Positions 44,944 to 53,790 of a stretch of DNA of 64,000 nt are shown here, piece after piece. The DNA is from an uncultured Lachnospiraceae bacterium (GTDB lineage Bacteria > Bacillota > Clostridia > Lachnospirales > Lachnospiraceae), in NCBI GenBank assembly GCA_910578795.1, contig CAJTSD010000001.1, forward strand, positions 177,841-241,840. The letters are read 5' to 3'. Positions within the stretch are counted from its first letter, which is position 1. The number at the start of each line of letters is the position of its first letter. The notes below the pieces were generated by a model. That model did not search any database. It saw only the letters and a list, made by a program, of their open reading frames with translations, and was not told the origin of the DNA. A program made the position numbers and the translations under genes.

Positions 44944-45035
44944 GAGCGCAAGAAAGCAAAGTGAACCTGTTCATTTTGCGAACGGCGAATGTTGATATAT
45001 ACTAAAAGGACAGAGGAAAAGGGGAATTATACAGA

Positions 45036-45884
45036 TTGGAAATTGATGATACAATACAATGGCACCCCGCCTTCTGCTCCGCCATGGAGTTGGAATTGCG
45101 GGAAAACAAGAAGGATCTTATTTACGAGCGTGAGCATAATCTAAGTAAAATGCCGCTGAAAATTGATTTTTTGGTAATTAAGAAAAAACAGAATGTTATT
45201 ATCAAAAATGAGATTGGCGATTTCTTTTTGGGAAACAATATTTTTGAATATAAATCACCGAATGATGATGTAAATATCGGCACATTTTATAAGGCATTAT
45301 CCTATGCGTGTCTGTATAAATCAGAGGCGGGAAATGTTGAAGAAATCATTGACACGGACATTACGGTTTCGCTTGTCAGGGAACAGAAACCCGTAAAGCT
45401 TTTGAAGCAGCTTGGCGAAAAATACACCGTAACCAAAAAGACAAACGGTATTTACCGGATTGACGGGATGCTGTTTCCGATGCAGATTCTTGTGACGAAG
45501 GAATTAAATGAGGAAAGCCACGTGTGGGTTACGTCCCTGACACGGACTCTGAGCAGGGAACGGGCACATAAGCTTCTCTATAATTATTCTGCACTCAAGG
45601 ACAATGAAGACAAAAGAAATGCGGATTCCGTTATGAATGTCACATCACAGGCAAATATTGAACTATTTAAGAAAATGATACAGGAGGGTGATCATATGTG
45701 TGAGGAATTAAAGGAACTTTTGGCTCCTGAAATCGTCGAATTTAAAATCCGCTTAGCAGAGCAGAGCGCACAATTGGCTGACAAAGACGCTAAGCTGGCT
45801 GATAATGCTGCAGAAATTGCTGATAAGACTTCCGAAATTGCAAAACTAAAGAAGCTGCTCGCCGACGCAGGTATTGAAGTATAA
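45036..45884 (+). CDS. PD-(D/E)XK nuclease-like protein with coiled-coil tail
   Basis: 282 residues, cytoplasmic. The N-terminal part has a nuclease-like core: Asp44 in LKIDFLVIKK and Glu71/Lys73 in IFEYKSPNDD, spacing that fits a PD-(D/E)XK fold. The tail (about 240-282) is a regular heptad repeat (QLADKDAKLADNAAEIADKT), a coiled coil. I recall many paralogues in Lachnospiraceae, often poorly named. Start is a TTG at 45036 with AAAGGGG about 11 nt upstream. It stands alone with its own promoter and terminator. Confidence 0.75.
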   Translation: MEIDDTIQWHPAFCSAMELELRENKKDLIYEREHNLSKMPLKIDFLVIKKKQNVIIKNEIGDFFLGNNIFEYKSPNDDVNIGTFYKALSYACLYKSEAGNVEEIIDTDITVSLVREQKPVKLLKQLGEKYTVTKKTNGIYRIDGMLFPMQILVTKELNEESHVWVTSLTRTLSRERAHKLLYNYSALKDNEDKRNADSVMNVTSQANIELFKKMIQEGDHMCEELKELLAPEIVEFKIRLAEQSAQLADKDAKLADNAAEIADKTSEIAKLKKLLADAGIEV

Positions 45885-45913
45885 ACGGTACAAACAGCTA
45901 AGTTATCAAAAAG

Positions 45914-45950
45914 ACGCAAAGCACACTCAACAATGCTTTGCGCCTTTTTT
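45914..45950 (+). terminator. Terminator after the PD-(D/E)XK-like gene
   Basis: Stem CGCAAAGCA/TGCTTTGCG followed by CTTTTTT on the plus strand. Confidence 0.9.
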
Positions 45951-45956
45951 CACTTT

Positions 45957-46826
45957 TTATTCCTTAACCGCCCCGATATTAACCCCCTTCACAAAATACT
46001 TCTGCAAAAACGGATACAAAATCATAAACGGCAATATCGCCGAAATAATGCCCGCGTTAAACAGCGTATTCTGTGACACCTCATACGCCGTGTTCGGGGT
46101 ATCGCCGTCCATAATCATGTTTCGAAGCTTATACTGGAAGTTCGTCTGATTTGGGTCTGTAATATAAATCTTCACCGTTGAGTAATCATTCCATACCGCC
46201 ACGGAGAACATCAATCCGATTGACGCAAGCGCCGCCTTCGAAAGCGGGAGCACAATCGTAAAGAAGATACGCATCGGCGAACACCCGTCGATGCGCGCCG
46301 CCTCAAACAGCGATGCGGGAATCCCCTCAAAGAAGTTGCGCATCAGAACTAAGTTATACACATTCATGCCATGTTTTAAGACAAGTATCCACATATTATT
46401 CACAAGACCAAGCCGTTTCATGACCAAATACTCAGGAATCATACCGCCCGAAAAGATCATGGTAAACATCAGGAAATACGCAAAAAACTCGCGTCCCGGC
46501 ATATCAAACTGCACCAGCACATAACCGCCCAGTGTCGAAAGTACCAGTCCAAGGAACGTACCTAATACTGTCGTAATTATGGAATTAATAAACGGTCTGT
46601 ACAGCGCGTTTGTCTGAATAATGGTGCGGTAGCCGTCCAGTGTAAACTGGCTTGGCCAAAGCTGGAACTGGTATACACCAACCTTATTAAGCGAGTCAAC
46701 CACAACCTTCCAAATCGGGACAATGACAATTAATCCGATAATAATAAACACGATATAATTGACAATATCAAATAATGAAGTCCGCTCACTCGGTTTTTTT
46801 GTTTTGATTTCTTTTTCCTTTGCCAT
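45957..46826 (-). CDS. CUT1 sugar ABC transporter permease (LplC/YtcP-like)
   Basis: 289 residues, integral membrane, six predicted helices. The ATPase-docking EAA loop is EAARIDGCSPMRIFFTIVLP near residue 195. The start MAKEKEIKTKKPSERTSLFD is a cytoplasmic tail. It pairs with the permease at 46964 to form the channel for an oligosaccharide; members of this branch import rhamnogalacturonan or other complex oligosaccharides. The ATPase gene is absent here and is probably a shared MsmX-type protein elsewhere. Confidence 0.93.
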   Translation of the reverse strand: MAKEKEIKTKKPSERTSLFDIVNYIVFIIIGLIVIVPIWKVVVDSLNKVGVYQFQLWPSQFTLDGYRTIIQTNALYRPFINSIITTVLGTFLGLVLSTLGGYVLVQFDMPGREFFAYFLMFTMIFSGGMIPEYLVMKRLGLVNNMWILVLKHGMNVYNLVLMRNFFEGIPASLFEAARIDGCSPMRIFFTIVLPLSKAALASIGLMFSVAVWNDYSTVKIYITDPNQTNFQYKLRNMIMDGDTPNTAYEVSQNTLFNAGIISAILPFMILYPFLQKYFVKGVNIGAVKE

Positions 46827-46883
46827 CTTAACCCTCCATTCTTATATAACACATTCGAATTTATGCCTATGCATAAATTTGCC

Positions 46884-46962
46884 GTGTGAAGCTTTAGATT
46901 TTCTTAGTCAGCGTCTTAATCGAATTTTATTCGATTTGCTGGCTTAGAAAATCTCTTCGCAC
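46884..46962. repeat. Large nested hairpin between the two permease genes
   Basis: Outer arms GTGTGAAG (46884-46891) and AGATTTTCTTAGTCAGC (46896-46912) pair with 46938-46962 with a few wobbles. Inside lies a perfect AATCGAAT-TTT-ATTCGATT (46918-46936). No T-run. It may slow RNA decay or tune expression between the genes. Confidence 0.8.
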
Positions 46963-46963
46963 T

Positions 46964-47917
46964 TTAAACAATGCCGCGTCCGCGTGTCTTCTTACTAGCC
47001 CAGTTACATACAATAACAAGGAAGCAGCCCACCGCTGACTTAAAAAGACCAACCGCTGTTGAATACCCATAGTTCGGCAATGCAATCGCAAATGTCTGAC
47101 GGTAAATATAAGTAGAAATAACGTCAGATACATCATAAACCGCATTGTTGTAAAGTACGAATACGGACTCAAACATGTTCATAACCTTTGCAAGGTTTAA
47201 AATCAATACTGTAATGATTGTGTTGGCAAGCGCAGGCAGTGTTACGAAACGGATTTTCTGCAGACGCGTCGCACCGTCAATATCCGCCGCCTCATACAGC
47301 TCGGGATTAATACCGGACAGCGTTGCAAGGAAGATAATCGTTCCCCATCCGGTTTCCTTCCATATATTAATAATGTAGAAAATTGGACGCCACCAGGTTT
47401 TGCTTGCAAGGAAATAGATGTATTTTATCGTATCACCGCTGAATATAATACCGTTTACCATACCGGTTGATGACGGTGAAAGGAACAAGCTGAAAATCGA
47501 TGCAACAACCGCCCATGACATAAAGTGCGGCAGGTAAATAATGGTCTGCAGCGTTTTCTTTGCAAACAGATTTTTCATCTCATTTAAGAAAATAGATACC
47601 ACAACTGCGGAAACATTTGTGATAATCAGTTTTATAATACTTAATTCCAGCGTATTTTTGAATGCAGTCCAAAATGCAGGCGTTCCGAACATCTTTGTGA
47701 AATGATCAAAGCCCACGAAAACCTTAGGTCCTACGGGCTTATAGTCATAAAACGCCCAGCGCACGCCAAGCATAGGCCAGTAATTCATAATCAGCATAAA
47801 AATTACTACAGGCAGGAACATGATATAATATCCCCTGTTATTCCATATACGAAGCCCCAAAGGCTTATGGCGGACTTCCACGCCGCCAGAGGTCATAACA
47901 ACTTGTTTTTTTGCCAT
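46964..47917 (-). CDS. CUT1 sugar ABC transporter permease (LplB/YteP-like)
   Basis: 317 residues, six predicted helices, with the EAA loop EAADIDGATRLQKIRFVTLP near 205. Residues 30-60 (RGYYIMFLPVVIFMLIMNYWPM) are the first helix. It is the second half of the importer with 45957, and typically lies before that gene as here. AGGAAGAGAACGG precedes the ATG. The gap upstream to the binding protein holds strong hairpins at 48022-48115. Confidence 0.93.
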   Translation of the reverse strand: MAKKQVVMTSGGVEVRHKPLGLRIWNNRGYYIMFLPVVIFMLIMNYWPMLGVRWAFYDYKPVGPKVFVGFDHFTKMFGTPAFWTAFKNTLELSIIKLIITNVSAVVVSIFLNEMKNLFAKKTLQTIIYLPHFMSWAVVASIFSLFLSPSSTGMVNGIIFSGDTIKYIYFLASKTWWRPIFYIINIWKETGWGTIIFLATLSGINPELYEAADIDGATRLQKIRFVTLPALANTIITVLILNLAKVMNMFESVFVLYNNAVYDVSDVISTYIYRQTFAIALPNYGYSTAVGLFKSAVGCFLVIVCNWASKKTRGRGIV

Positions 47918-48021
47918 ACCGTTCTCTTCCTTTCTTTATTATAAGGTACTTTTATATGGTAAAGCAGGCGCCCTGCCATGCACGACACACCGCACATAGC
48001 AGCAGCGCCTTTTTATGCACA

Positions 48022-48115
48022 CGGGCACCCAAAGGAAATATGTCATCAAACCGATAAATCGGTTCGCTGACGGGTGCCCGGCGCACGAGTAGGGGAAAGG
48101 CTTTTCCCCTACTCG
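48022..48115. repeat. Two hairpins between binding lipoprotein and permease genes
   Basis: First: CGGGCACCC (48022-48030) with GGGTGCCCG (48072-48080), containing a nested AACCGAT-AA-ATCGGTT. Second: CGAGTAGGGGAAA (48086-48098) with its complement (48103-48115), loop GGCT. No T-run; they could stabilise the lipoprotein mRNA relative to the permeases. Confidence 0.85.
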
Positions 48116-48138
48116 ATTATTGCGACAACATAAAGCAC

Positions 48139-49794
48139 CTATTGATTCAACTCTGATAAACACTGGTCAATAATGGAACCGACCGTATCCACATACGTCT
48201 GCATTGCCTCATCTACATTTCCGCCCTCTACAACGACCTTCGTAATCACGGCAAGCTTCGCGTCATGAATGGTGCCGGATTCATTTGTATAGGTGTCGGA
48301 AACAGGAGACGCCGGTGCGTCCTTGCTGTTCTCCGTAAAGAATTTATTGCCTGCCGTCATCAAAGAGCTCGGATCGCCGTAGCCGTTTGTCAGCTCGCAG
48401 ACTACAAGGTTGGGGTCAAACAAATTTTTTGACCAAAGCGCATTCGGGTCCGTCAAAGAAGGTCGTAAGTGGAATGTTCCCTCTTCATAGCTGTAATCCT
48501 TGCGTTTCTCTGGGTCATCCGCGTTTGTTGAAAACTCTTCTGCTTTCAGCGACCAATGTACATCCTCCGCGCCAAATGTCCAAAGCGTCTGCACGACGTC
48601 GCCGTCCATCATCGTTTCAAAAAATGTGTCGAATATCGCCTGCTCACGGGCGTTGTCACCGTCACCGTCGTCAATGATAACCCACACCGGAGCCTCGCGG
48701 TTAATGTATGAGCCAACCTCGGCAATCGGCGGCAGCTGTACAAGCTCGGAGTCAACGCCGTTCTTGACAAAGCTGTCTGTCAGCGTCTGATACCAGCGTC
48801 CCGCCCAGTAGGTAAACGAAGCGGAAGAACCGGTCTGATCGTTGGAATAAAACTTCTCACGCGCAATCTTTGTCGACGCGGTAAGCGACTCCGGATCAAT
48901 TACGCCATCCGCATATCCCTGCTGCAGACGCAAAAGCGCAGCTTTTGTTTCCTCTGTTTGGAAACCGTCATACCACACGCCGTCATCGCCCTGAAGAATT
49001 GCGGGATATGCGTCCTGCCAAAACTCCGGAAGGTAGTTGATGTAGGGCGCCTCAAATCCGACAAAGCCTGCCGCTACCACACCATATGTATCTCCGTTCA
49101 CACCGTTCCCGTCCGGGTCCTCATTGTGGAACCGCAGCATCATGTTATAATAATCATCGTAGGTCTTGATGTCGTCAAGATTGATGTCAAGTGCGTCAAG
49201 CCATGCCTTCTTGACATAGGTCACGCATCCGTTTCCATACGTCGGCGAAAATCCGTAAAGCCTTCCGCCTCCCTTTTGCTTTAAAGCCTCGTTAATTGAC
49301 GGTAAAATCATTCTCTCCTGAAAGTCAGCGTTGTCATACGCCTCTGTCATGTCCCAAAGCAGTCCTGTCGGCATATACTGCGCGAACATATCTGCCGACA
49401 TAACCATCACGTCCGGATAGTCACCGCTTGCAAAGAGGCGTCCGACAGCGTCTGTGTAGCCGGAATGGTCAATTTGCTGGATTTCAAGGTCAATTCCTAC
49501 TGCCTCTTCCCACTGCTTTTCCACGTCCTGCTGACCGCTGTCGAGCTGCGCCGTCATCGTTCCGTCAACTACCATAACGATTTTGTCAAGCTTATAATCG
49601 CTTCCGGCATCCGCCGCGGCATCTCCTGCAGCTGTATCCTGCACCGGAGTCTGCGCTGTGTCGCCGTCTTGGGAAGCGCCCGTATTGCTGCTGTCTGCCG
49701 CAGGCGTTGTTTCGTCTCCGCCCTTTGCCCCGCACGCCGTAAGCGATGTAAGCATTGCGCCCGCCAAAAGGATTGCACTTAATTTTCTTTTCAT
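48139..49794 (-). CDS. Extracellular sugar-binding lipoprotein (CUT1), copy 2
   Basis: 551 residues. A lipoprotein signal ends at Cys21 (SLTAC), then a Thr/Ala/Asp linker (about 22-70) and a family 1 solute-binding domain (GTMTAQLDSGQQDVEKQWEE onward). A loop DPDGNGVNGDT near 220 looks like a calcium-binding site. It is closely similar along its whole length to the next upstream gene. It would deliver an oligosaccharide to the permeases. GGAGG precedes the ATG by 6 nt. Confidence 0.93.
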   Translation of the reverse strand: MKRKLSAILLAGAMLTSLTACGAKGGDETTPAADSSNTGASQDGDTAQTPVQDTAAGDAAADAGSDYKLDKIVMVVDGTMTAQLDSGQQDVEKQWEEAVGIDLEIQQIDHSGYTDAVGRLFASGDYPDVMVMSADMFAQYMPTGLLWDMTEAYDNADFQERMILPSINEALKQKGGGRLYGFSPTYGNGCVTYVKKAWLDALDINLDDIKTYDDYYNMMLRFHNEDPDGNGVNGDTYGVVAAGFVGFEAPYINYLPEFWQDAYPAILQGDDGVWYDGFQTEETKAALLRLQQGYADGVIDPESLTASTKIAREKFYSNDQTGSSASFTYWAGRWYQTLTDSFVKNGVDSELVQLPPIAEVGSYINREAPVWVIIDDGDGDNAREQAIFDTFFETMMDGDVVQTLWTFGAEDVHWSLKAEEFSTNADDPEKRKDYSYEEGTFHLRPSLTDPNALWSKNLFDPNLVVCELTNGYGDPSSLMTAGNKFFTENSKDAPASPVSDTYTNESGTIHDAKLAVITKVVVEGGNVDEAMQTYVDTVGSIIDQCLSELNQ

Positions 49795-49819
49795 CTGTTT
49801 CCTCCAATTTCTGATTTCA

Positions 49820-51457
49820 TTATTGATTTAATTCTGCCAAACACTGGTCTACAATCGAACCGACCGTATCCACATATCCCTGCATCGCCTCGTCAATGTC
49901 GCCGCCTTCCACAACGACCTTGGTAATTACGGCAAGCTTTGCATCGAAAATGGTACCTGTTTCATTTGTAAAAGTTTCCGATACCGGAGATACCGGAGCG
50001 TCTACGGAATTTTCCGTAAAGAATCTGTTGCCTTCCGCCGCAAGATCCGTCTGAGACGAATAGCCGTTTGTCAGCTCACATATGGTAAGCGCAGGATCTA
50101 TATAGTTCTTTTTCCAAACACTGTTGGGATCGTTTGGAGACGGTTTTAAATGAAATTCTCCCTCTTCATAAGAATATGATTTCTCGTTTTCCGTTCCCGG
50201 ATTTGTCACAAATTCCTCCGCGTGCGTTGACCAGTGAACATCTTCCGCGCCGTATGTCCAAAGCGTCTGCACCACGTCGCCGTCCATCATCGTCTCAAGA
50301 AGCGCGTCAAACACTGCCTGATTTCGTGCCGGGTCGCCGGAATCGATAATAACCCAAACCGGAGCTTCCTTGTTAATGTATGCGCCGACTTCTTCAATCG
50401 GCGGAAGCTGTACTATATCCGGATCAACGTCGTTTTTGATAAAGTTGTCCGTAAGCGTCTGATACCATGAACCTGCCCAATAAACAAACACGCCCGACGA
50501 GCCGGTTTGATTATTTGAGAACCATTTCTCACGCGCAGTCTTTGTCTGTGCCGTCAGCGACTCGGGATCGATACAGCCGTCCACATATCCCTGGCGCAGT
50601 CTTGCAAGCGCCGCCTTTGTCTCCTCTGTCTGAAATCCGTCATACCATACGCCGTCCTCGCCCTGAAGGAGCGAAGGGTAAGCATCCTGCCAAAACTCCG
50701 GAAGATAGTTGACATAAGGCGCGTCCGTTCCGATAAATCCGGGCGCTACAACGCCATATGTATCACCGTTTTTGCCGTTGCCGTCAGGATCTCCGTCATG
50801 GAATGCCTTGAGCATTGCATAATAATCGTCATATGTTTTGATGTCGTTAATATCAATTCCTACCGCATCAAGCCACGCCTGCTTTACGTAGGTAACGCAG
50901 CCGTTTCCGTAGGAAGGCGCAAATCCGTATAAGCGTCCCTCGGAATCCTTTAAGTTCTTGTTGATGTCCGGAAGGATCATTCTGCTTTGGAAATCCGCGT
51001 TGTCATACGCGTCCGCCATATCCCACAAAATACCGGTCGGCGCATACTGTTTAAACATACTTGCCGACATAATCATTGCATCCGGATAGTCCCCGCTCGC
51101 AAAAAGGCGTCCGACCGCGTCCTGATAGGCTGAGTGATCCATCTGCTGAATCGTTAAAGGAATGCCTACTGCCTCTTCCCACTGCTCCTTAAACTCTGCC
51201 TGTCCATTGTCAAGCGTTGTCGTCAGCGTGCCGTTTACCACGATGGTAATTCCCGTATCGCCAAGAATATCATGGTAGTCCGCCTTCGCCGCCGCTGCAT
51301 CGCCCGTGCTTGTCTCCGTTGCTGCTGTCCCGTTACTACTGCCGTTTTGACTGCTGTCTGCCGCAGGCGTCGTTTGGTCCCCACCCGTGCTGCCGCACGC
51401 CGAAAGCGACGTGAGCATCGTGCCTGCCAAAAGGATTGCAATTAATTTCCTTTTCAT
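49820..51457 (-). CDS. Extracellular sugar-binding lipoprotein (CUT1), copy 1
   Basis: 545 residues, same architecture as copy 2: signal to Cys21 (SLSAC), low-complexity linker, binding domain with DPDGNGKNGDT calcium-like loop. Long stretches are identical or nearly so between the two copies, so this is a recent tandem duplication. Differences concentrate in the linker and a few surface loops, which could give different affinities or partner sugars. GGGAGG lies 7 nt before the ATG. First gene of the importer operon. Confidence 0.93.
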   Translation of the reverse strand: MKRKLIAILLAGTMLTSLSACGSTGGDQTTPAADSSQNGSSNGTAATETSTGDAAAAKADYHDILGDTGITIVVNGTLTTTLDNGQAEFKEQWEEAVGIPLTIQQMDHSAYQDAVGRLFASGDYPDAMIMSASMFKQYAPTGILWDMADAYDNADFQSRMILPDINKNLKDSEGRLYGFAPSYGNGCVTYVKQAWLDAVGIDINDIKTYDDYYAMLKAFHDGDPDGNGKNGDTYGVVAPGFIGTDAPYVNYLPEFWQDAYPSLLQGEDGVWYDGFQTEETKAALARLRQGYVDGCIDPESLTAQTKTAREKWFSNNQTGSSGVFVYWAGSWYQTLTDNFIKNDVDPDIVQLPPIEEVGAYINKEAPVWVIIDSGDPARNQAVFDALLETMMDGDVVQTLWTYGAEDVHWSTHAEEFVTNPGTENEKSYSYEEGEFHLKPSPNDPNSVWKKNYIDPALTICELTNGYSSQTDLAAEGNRFFTENSVDAPVSPVSETFTNETGTIFDAKLAVITKVVVEGGDIDEAMQGYVDTVGSIVDQCLAELNQ

Positions 51458-51491
51458 AACGTACCTCCCTAAATTGAATTAATTCATAACT

Positions 51492-51540
51492 TTAAGAGAA
51501 ATGCGATGCATTTCTCTTAATCGCCGCTTTAATGCGGCGA
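51492..51540. repeat. Two adjacent hairpins in the importer leader
   Basis: TTAAGAGAAATGC-GAT-complement (51492-51520, 13-bp perfect) and TCGCCGC-TTTAAT-GCGGCGA (51521-51540). They lie in the presumed 5' leader of the first lipoprotein gene, about 35-85 bp before its ATG. Confidence 0.8.
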
Positions 51541-51670
51541 TTTGCTTTTATTTATTTTATCACTGATATAAATTACATTTCTTCTGTATAGAAATTCATT
51601 TCTTGCGTTTTTTTAGATTTCAGACATTTATCTTTTTTTATAAGTGTGATATTGTTTTAACTGTTAAATA

Positions 51671-51699
51671 CTGATAAACATATGCGTACCGCATGTCAA
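51671..51699 (-). promoter_or_regulatory. Candidate importer promoter with dyad in spacer
   Basis: Minus strand: TTGACA, 17-bp spacer, TATCAG. The spacer contains ATGCG-TAC-CGCAT (51682-51694), a possible operator for the adjacent AraC regulator. The rest of the 400-bp gap (51541-51859) shows no gene. Confidence 0.5.
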
Positions 51700-51784
51700 T
51701 AGCAATCTGCACATATCCATTTTCAACAAAAAGTTGATTTTTGAATGCACAATTCAATAATTTGGTGATTGCCAAACGGATTTT

Positions 51785-51793
51785 TGCTATGAT
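51785..51793 (+). promoter_or_regulatory. Candidate extended -10 promoter of the AraC gene
   Basis: TTGCTATGAT reads as an extended -10 (TGC plus TATGAT), about 65 bp upstream of the AraC start; a weak GTGATT lies 17 bp before it. Confidence 0.45.
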
Positions 51794-51859
51794 ACACTCG
51801 CATTATCCGAACAGTGAAAGCCAGTATGTAGATAAATAAAAACGAAGGAGGAGATTACG

Positions 51860-52702
51860 ATGCCGCTTCCATTAAAACCCGGATACAATTTCAATTACGC
51901 GCGTCTGCGCCGTTCGTCCAATTTTGAAATGACTTCTGCGGAAGCCTATACGGACTTTTATGGTCTTTCGTACATATTAGCCGGCGAACGGATCGTCTAT
52001 TCTCCGGGATATACAACCGTTCTGCAGGCAGGTGATGTCAATTTCATTCCGCGCAATGTATACACGCGCGCGACATGTCCGTCAAGCGAAGTGTATGAAG
52101 CAGTCCTCTTGAAATTTACCGATCCGATGATTGACGATCTTTTAACGCTTTTTGGCGTAGAAACTTATGAGGACCTTTGCGGGGAATGCGTGATACATTG
52201 TGAGAAATCAACACAGGCAAAAATTATCACAATCCTAAACGACATGGAGAATGAGTGGAACCATTATAACAAATACTCCGAGCTGATTTTAAAGGGGCTG
52301 CTACACCGTTTAATTATCACATGTCTGCGGGAACGTAAGCTCGGCGGAGTACCGATACAGATTTTGGAAAAAAAGCACGAGTGCCTCTCCGATGCCATAA
52401 AATACATCAAAACGCATCTCCACGAAAATCCCTCCCTAAAGGAAACCGCCGACTACGTTCACGTTTCGCCGTCTTACCTGTCAAAAATTTTTATCAGCCA
52501 GCTGCACACGTCTTTTTCGGATTTTGTGTTAAGCGAAAAGGTACAGTGTGCACAGAAGCTGCTCATCAACTCCAAACTGAGCATGACGCAGATTACGATG
52601 GAGGCAGGGTTTTCGAGCAATGCTTATTTTAGTGATTGTTTTAAACGGTGTACCGGAGTTTCGCCAACGCAGTTTCGAAAGGAGAATGGAGGTGCTTGTT
52701 AA
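51860..52702 (+). CDS. AraC-family transcription regulator
   Basis: 280 residues. A cupin-type N-terminal sugar-binding half (YGLSYILAGERIVYSPGYTT, then AGDVNFIPRNVY) is joined to two C-terminal helix-turn-helix motifs (LKETADYVHVSPSYLSKIF and MTQITMEAGFSSNAYFSDCF, ending CTGVSPTQFRK). Divergent from the sugar importer, which it most likely controls in response to the transported sugar. GGAGGAG precedes the ATG. Confidence 0.93.
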   Translation: MPLPLKPGYNFNYARLRRSSNFEMTSAEAYTDFYGLSYILAGERIVYSPGYTTVLQAGDVNFIPRNVYTRATCPSSEVYEAVLLKFTDPMIDDLLTLFGVETYEDLCGECVIHCEKSTQAKIITILNDMENEWNHYNKYSELILKGLLHRLIITCLRERKLGGVPIQILEKKHECLSDAIKYIKTHLHENPSLKETADYVHVSPSYLSKIFISQLHTSFSDFVLSEKVQCAQKLLINSKLSMTQITMEAGFSSNAYFSDCFKRCTGVSPTQFRKENGGAC

Positions 52703-52742
52703 AGATATTTTTCATCAAAATGGCTTGTATTTGCATATGGAA

Positions 52743-52751
52743 TGCTATAAA
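52743..52751 (+). promoter_or_regulatory. Candidate extended -10 promoter of the Uma2 gene
   Basis: TGCTATAAA fits an extended -10 about 50 bp before the start at 52802, giving this gene its own message. Confidence 0.45.
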
Positions 52752-52801
52752 ATGAAAGTACTAAATTTCACACCGAAAAATGCAGGAAGGAGTGCTTTGA
52801 T

Positions 52802-53347
52802 ATGGCATTACCATTAGAAAAAAGTTATACCATTGACGATATTTATGCGTTACCGGAAGGGCAGCGGGCAGAGCTGATTGACGGGCAGATGTATATGATG
52901 GCGCCGCCGATACGGGTTCATCAGAAATTGGTCTCAAGTTTTACAAAAATTATTGGCAATTACATTGACAGCAAACACGGAAACTGCGAAGTTTATCCGG
53001 CTCCGTTTGCTGTATTTTTGAATGAAGATGATAGAAATTATGTCGAACCGGATATTTCCGTTATCTGTGATAAAAATAAGTTAAACGATAAAGGCTGCAA
53101 CGGCGCGCCGGACTGGATTATTGAAATTACTTCTCCCTCCAATCCGGGACATGATTATGGCGTTAAACTCTTTAAATACCGCACCGCAGGTGTTCGGGAA
53201 TATTGGATTGTAAATCCTTCCAAACAAACCGTTATTGTTTACGATTTTGAAAATGAGAAGAAAACGAACCAGTATTCTTTTGATGATACGGTTCCTGGAT
53301 GTATTTATGAGGATTTCAGTATTACGATTGCGGAATTGCTTCATTAA
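52802..53347 (+). CDS. Uma2-family (DUF820) endonuclease-like protein
   Basis: 181 residues with the Uma2/DUF820 pattern: YTIDDIYALPEGQRAELIDG at the start, VEPDISVICD near 80, WIIEITSPSNPGHDYGVK near 101 and the C-terminal YRTAGVREYWIVNP. Asp and Glu-x-x-Ser-like residues form a restriction-endonuclease-like core. Such genes are often multicopy; the biological role is unclear. AGGAAGGAG lies upstream of the ATG. A terminator follows at 53408. Confidence 0.9.
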   Translation: MALPLEKSYTIDDIYALPEGQRAELIDGQMYMMAPPIRVHQKLVSSFTKIIGNYIDSKHGNCEVYPAPFAVFLNEDDRNYVEPDISVICDKNKLNDKGCNGAPDWIIEITSPSNPGHDYGVKLFKYRTAGVREYWIVNPSKQTVIVYDFENEKKTNQYSFDDTVPGCIYEDFSITIAELLH

Positions 53348-53407
53348 AGTTTTCCATTCTTCTCCAAATGATTCCATGTCAGGTGAATTGACATAGAACA
53401 GTTCGAT

Positions 53408-53444
53408 AAAGACACTCGCCTCCTAAAGGACGGCAAGTGTCTTT
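53408..53444 (+). terminator. Terminator after the Uma2 gene
   Basis: Arms AAAGACACT (53408-53416) and AGTGTCTTT (53436-53444) with further GC pairing inside, followed by TTATC. Confidence 0.75.
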
Positions 53445-53449
53445 TTATC

Positions 53450-53486
53450 AAAGATAAGAGAGTGGACCGGTCGCTCTCTTATCTTT
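53450..53486. repeat. Perfect 13-bp inverted repeat in the gap after Uma2
   Basis: AAAGATAAGAGAG (53450-53462) and complement (53474-53486), 11-nt loop. Part of a 440-bp gap (53348-53790) without a convincing gene; a short open frame here looks accidental. Confidence 0.7.
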
Positions 53487-53634
53487 GTTCTATTTTTAAC
53501 AATATCGAAAAAAGGGGACATTTTGAACAGGTGATGCCGGCTTTTATTGGGCGAAGTTATTCAAAGCAAAGACTCAGGAGGATAAATCGGTGTTTACAAT
53601 AAGATGACAAATTAATCAGCAGATACTGTTCAAC

Positions 53635-53675
53635 ATGGCAGCTTTGTTCCAACAAGGCTGCCATTCTTTTTTCCC
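53635..53675 (+). terminator. Strong terminator-like hairpin in the gap
   Basis: 14-bp stem ATGGCAGCTTTGTT / AACAAGGCTGCCAT with one G-U and a CC loop, followed by TTCTTTTTTC on the plus strand. The RNA it would end is unknown. Confidence 0.8.
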
Positions 53676-53724
53676 ACCCACTTCAAATTCCACAAAAGCG
53701 TTTTTGTGAAAAACAAGCTAAAAA

Positions 53725-53757
53725 ACAGGAGAAAATCTTGAAAAGATTTTCTCCTGT
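53725..53757 (-). terminator. Terminator after the Ig-like surface protein
   Basis: 15-bp perfect arms (ACAGGAGAAAATCTT and complement) with a GAA loop; the minus strand continues TTTTTTAGC. Confidence 0.9.
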
Positions 53758-53790
53758 CATATGTGTAAAAATTATAATCTTATTAACGTT

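Noticed and set aside
53387..53610. Open frame without a start codon reading as about 70 residues in the gap after Uma2
   Set aside because: It has no ATG/GTG/TTG with a ribosome site, overlaps two hairpins, and matches nothing I recognise; treated as chance or a possible relic.
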